This document shows positions 6,068-7,513 of a DNA stretch of 7,513 bases, one piece after another. The position numbers were made by a program, and so were the translations under genes. This DNA comes from Anaerolineales bacterium (lineage in GTDB: Bacteria > Chloroflexota > Anaerolineae > Anaerolineales > UBA6663). How positions within the stretch are numbered: the first letter of the stretch is position 1; every line of letters starts with the position of its first letter. The notes beneath the pieces are model-generated. The model did not search any database and had not been told where the DNA came from. It saw only the letters and a program-made list of their open reading frames with translations. The stretch covers positions 1 to 7,513 of the forward strand of contig JAEURM010000089.1 of NCBI GenBank assembly GCA_016789245.1, given 5' to 3'.

Positions 6068-6910
6068 TTACTTGCGCTTCTTCGCCGCCGCTTTATTGGC
6101 TGGCTTGCGGGCCGGTTTGGCGCTCTCATCCAGCCACGCCACGGCGCGGCAGAACGCCGCTTCGCCGCCCGCAAATTTCCACGGGAACGCGCCCAGCATC
6201 AGCCGCCGGTTGTGCAGGGCGGGGTTGCCAATTTCACCACCTAAGTTTTCCACGTGCACGCAATCATGCGGGAAGAGCGCGTTGTGGGTGAGCTGGTAGG
6301 CTTCTGGCGGGAAGAGTGTATCAATATTTCCAGCGCCAAATTTGGCTTCCACTTTGGCCCGCACTTTTTGCCAGTGCTCCAAGCCGCCTTTGCCCAAAAA
6401 GCGGCCAATGGGTAAATTCATGGGATGGTCAGTCGAAATCATATCCACGCCCCACACGTGCACTTTTTTCTTGAGCAACCAATCACAAATGCTGTAGTGC
6501 GGGCCTGGATGGCGGTGGATGTAGCGCTCTTCGTCCGCTTCTTCACTGTGGAAGGAATATTTGTGCCAGCCGGTGTGAATAAACAAAATATCGCCCGCAC
6601 GCACTTCCACGCGGTCTTCAATATCTTTCGGCGTGAACATATCCAAGTCGTCCAGCATATCGCTCAAGTCCACAATCACGCCCGGCCCCCACAGCCAGTT
6701 GAGGGGCAGTTGGTCAACGGTCTTGCCTTTGGTCACAAAGTGGCGCGGCGCGTCCAAGTGTGTGCCCATATGATTTGAAGTCATGATGTACTGCGCGTTC
6801 ACACCATGCTCCGCCTTGCGCTTGATGTACTTCACCTCGAACGGCGGGTAAAACGGCCAGAACGAACAATTGGCATCCAACGGCTGAGAAAGATCAAAGA
6901 TTTGGGACAT
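6068..6910 (-). CDS. Cyclase-family (PF04199) metal-dependent hydrolase
   Basis: A 280-residue member of the cyclase family that includes bacterial kynurenine formamidase and isatin hydrolase. These are metal enzymes that cleave amide bonds in formamides or small lactam rings. The metal-binding signature HxGTHxDxPxH is complete at 47-57 (HMGTHLDAPRH). Other family landmarks are DLSQPLD at 6-12, GDILFIHTGW at 106-115, GVDMISTDHP at 154-163 and HVENL at 219-223, where the conserved histidine and glutamate are expected. The final 20 residues are a basic, Ala/Lys-rich tail (KPARKPANKAAAKKRK at the very end) that is not part of the usual fold. The ATG at 6910 has AAAGGAG six bases upstream, so the start is well supported. 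With dihydropyrimidinase it gives the operon two different amide-bond hydrolases. It is not a confident kynurenine formamidase, since no tryptophan-pathway gene is nearby. Confidence 0.9.
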   Translation of the reverse strand: MSQIFDLSQPLDANCSFWPFYPPFEVKYIKRKAEHGVNAQYIMTSNHMGTHLDAPRHFVTKGKTVDQLPLNWLWGPGVIVDLSDMLDDLDMFTPKDIEDRVEVRAGDILFIHTGWHKYSFHSEEADEERYIHRHPGPHYSICDWLLKKKVHVWGVDMISTDHPMNLPIGRFLGKGGLEHWQKVRAKVEAKFGAGNIDTLFPPEAYQLTHNALFPHDCVHVENLGGEIGNPALHNRRLMLGAFPWKFAGGEAAFCRAVAWLDESAKPARKPANKAAAKKRK

Positions 6911-6916
6911 GAGGGA

Positions 6917-6923
6917 CTCCTTT
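6917..6923 (-). promoter_or_regulatory. Shine-Dalgarno of the cyclase-family gene
   Basis: AAAGGAG on the minus strand lies six bases before the ATG at 6910. It is the strongest ribosome binding site in the window together with that of dihydropyrimidinase. The sequence just upstream (about 6924-6950) is A/T-rich and could hold a promoter, but no convincing -35/-10 pair was found. Confidence 0.75.
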
Positions 6924-6960
6924 AATGAGAGTAAATTTAATAAGATGAGCGATTAGCGTG

Positions 6961-7099
6961 GTGTCATCCTGAGCGCTAACGCCGAGCCTTTGAAGTTACA
7001 ACTCGCCATCGCGCGAAGGATCTTCTTTTCTGACCAAAGACTCTTCGTGCGTTAAGACGCATCAGATGTAAACCAGCGCATTCACGCTCAGAGTGACAT
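6961..7099. repeat. Palindromic MITE-like element (GTGTCATCCTGAGCG ends)
   Basis: The ends GTGTCATCCTGAGCG (6961-6975) and CGCTCAGAGTGACAT (7085-7099) are inverted copies matching at 12 of 15 positions. An inner pair, 7010-7024 and 7037-7051, also matches at 12 of 15. The words TCATCCTGAGCG and CGAAGGATCTTC are those of a widely dispersed bacterial intergenic repeat (from memory), here with extra sequence between them. The element has no ORF and starts five bases past the DUF1116 stop. It makes up most of the 194-base gap before the cyclase gene, so it is either transcribed within the operon or marks the end of the upstream transcript. Confidence 0.7.
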
Positions 7100-7104
7100 T
7101 GAGC

Positions 7105-7512
7105 TTATAGCTCATATTTCTCCGCATAGGCCAATATCGCCGCTTCAAATATTGCCAACGGAGGCCGAACGAGGCCAGCGCCCACTTGGCCCACGCCGGG
7201 GTTTTTGTGCGCAATGCCGGTGTTGATGCGGGGCGCAATGCCCAGCTCCACCACTTTGCGAATATCAATGCCGGTGGGCGTGCCCCGGAACTCTAGGGCG
7301 GGCATGGAGAAATGCTTGTGCTCGCCCGCCGTAATTTCATACATTTCCAACGTGGCGTTGAAGGCATCCTTAGGTGTGCCGCCCACAAAGGTCACAATTG
7401 CAGGGGCTGTTGCCATAGCAAATCCGCCAATACCAGCAGTCTCTGTAATCGCGCTGTCGCCAATATCTGAGTTCGCATCCTCTTGGGAAAAGCCTGAGAA
7501 AAACAGACCTAC
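7105..7512 (-). CDS. DUF1116 protein (YlbE/AllG-like), C-terminal 135 residues, cut by window edge
   Basis: The open frame enters from the right edge and ends with TAA at 7107-7105, giving the last 135 residues of a protein normally about 400-470 long. The first residues, VGLFFSGFSQEDANSDIGD, followed by SAITETAGIGGFAMA, read straight through the internal ATG at 7416, so that ATG is not the start. Further family landmarks are PAIVTFVGGTP, EFRGTPTGIDIRKVVE and INTGIAHKNPGVGQVGAGLVRPP. These match DUF1116 proteins such as E. coli YlbE, renamed AllG, a component of oxamate carbamoyltransferase together with FdrA (AllF) and the DUF2877 protein AllH. An AllH-like gene is present at 1823-2692, three genes downstream. 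An FdrA homologue would be expected further right, outside the window. The substrate of this carbamoyltransferase-like system is not determined by the sequence. Confidence 0.9.
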   Translation of the reverse strand, partial: VGLFFSGFSQEDANSDIGDSAITETAGIGGFAMATAPAIVTFVGGTPKDAFNATLEMYEITAGEHKHFSMPALEFRGTPTGIDIRKVVELGIAPRINTGIAHKNPGVGQVGAGLVRPPLAIFEAAILAYAEKYEL

Positions 7513-7513
7513 T

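Noticed and set aside
6068..6910. Annotation as kynurenine formamidase
   Set aside because: The metal motif is shared by the whole cyclase family, and the neighbours point to heterocycle breakdown, not to tryptophan degradation.
7105..7416. Separate small protein starting at the ATG at 7416
   Set aside because: The frame is open to the window edge and the upstream residues (DIGDSAITETAGIGGFAMA) are conserved DUF1116 sequence, so the ATG is internal.

Overview
The window reads as one strand of a catabolic gene cluster. Every convincing gene is on the minus strand, and most gaps between genes are short and filled with small palindromic repeats. In transcription order (right to left) it holds: the 3' end of a DUF1116 (YlbE/AllG-like) gene cut by the window edge; a metal-dependent cyclase-family hydrolase; a molybdenum hydroxylase large subunit of the xanthine dehydrogenase / form II CoxL-like type; an NmrA-type NAD(P)-binding protein; a DUF2877 (YlbF/AllH-like) protein; and a dihydropyrimidinase/hydantoinase. 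After these comes a hairpin-rich stretch with a short remnant of a DUF559 gene.

The DUF1116 and DUF2877 families are subunits of the E. coli oxamate carbamoyltransferase system (FdrA/YlbE/YlbF, now AllF/AllG/AllH). That complex transfers a carbamoyl group from a ureido compound to phosphate late in allantoin breakdown. Here the two subunits bracket a ring hydroxylase and two amide-bond hydrolases. A reasonable inference is a pathway for a nitrogen heterocycle (purine, pyrimidine, hydantoin or similar). In this model the Mo enzyme oxidises the ring, dihydropyrimidinase and/or the cyclase-family enzyme opens it, and the DUF1116/DUF2877 complex removes a carbamoyl group. The substrate cannot be read from the sequence. 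FdrA, a carbamate kinase, transporters and the FAD and iron-sulfur subunits of the Mo enzyme are not in the window.

The organism is a bacterium of moderate to high GC. The Shine-Dalgarno sites upstream of the cyclase and dihydropyrimidinase are good, and the other genes have weak ones or a GTG start. The protein families, and spacers built of several families of short palindromes, resemble what I associate with Chloroflexota (Anaerolineae-like) genomes. This is a weak inference and no marker gene is present to confirm it.

The most unusual sequence-level signal is the repeats. At least five distinct palindromes lie in gene gaps, and some overlap stop codons or sit next to a ribosome binding site. 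A 22-base unit of one family (21 of 22 identical) also lies in frame inside the DUF2877 coding region.
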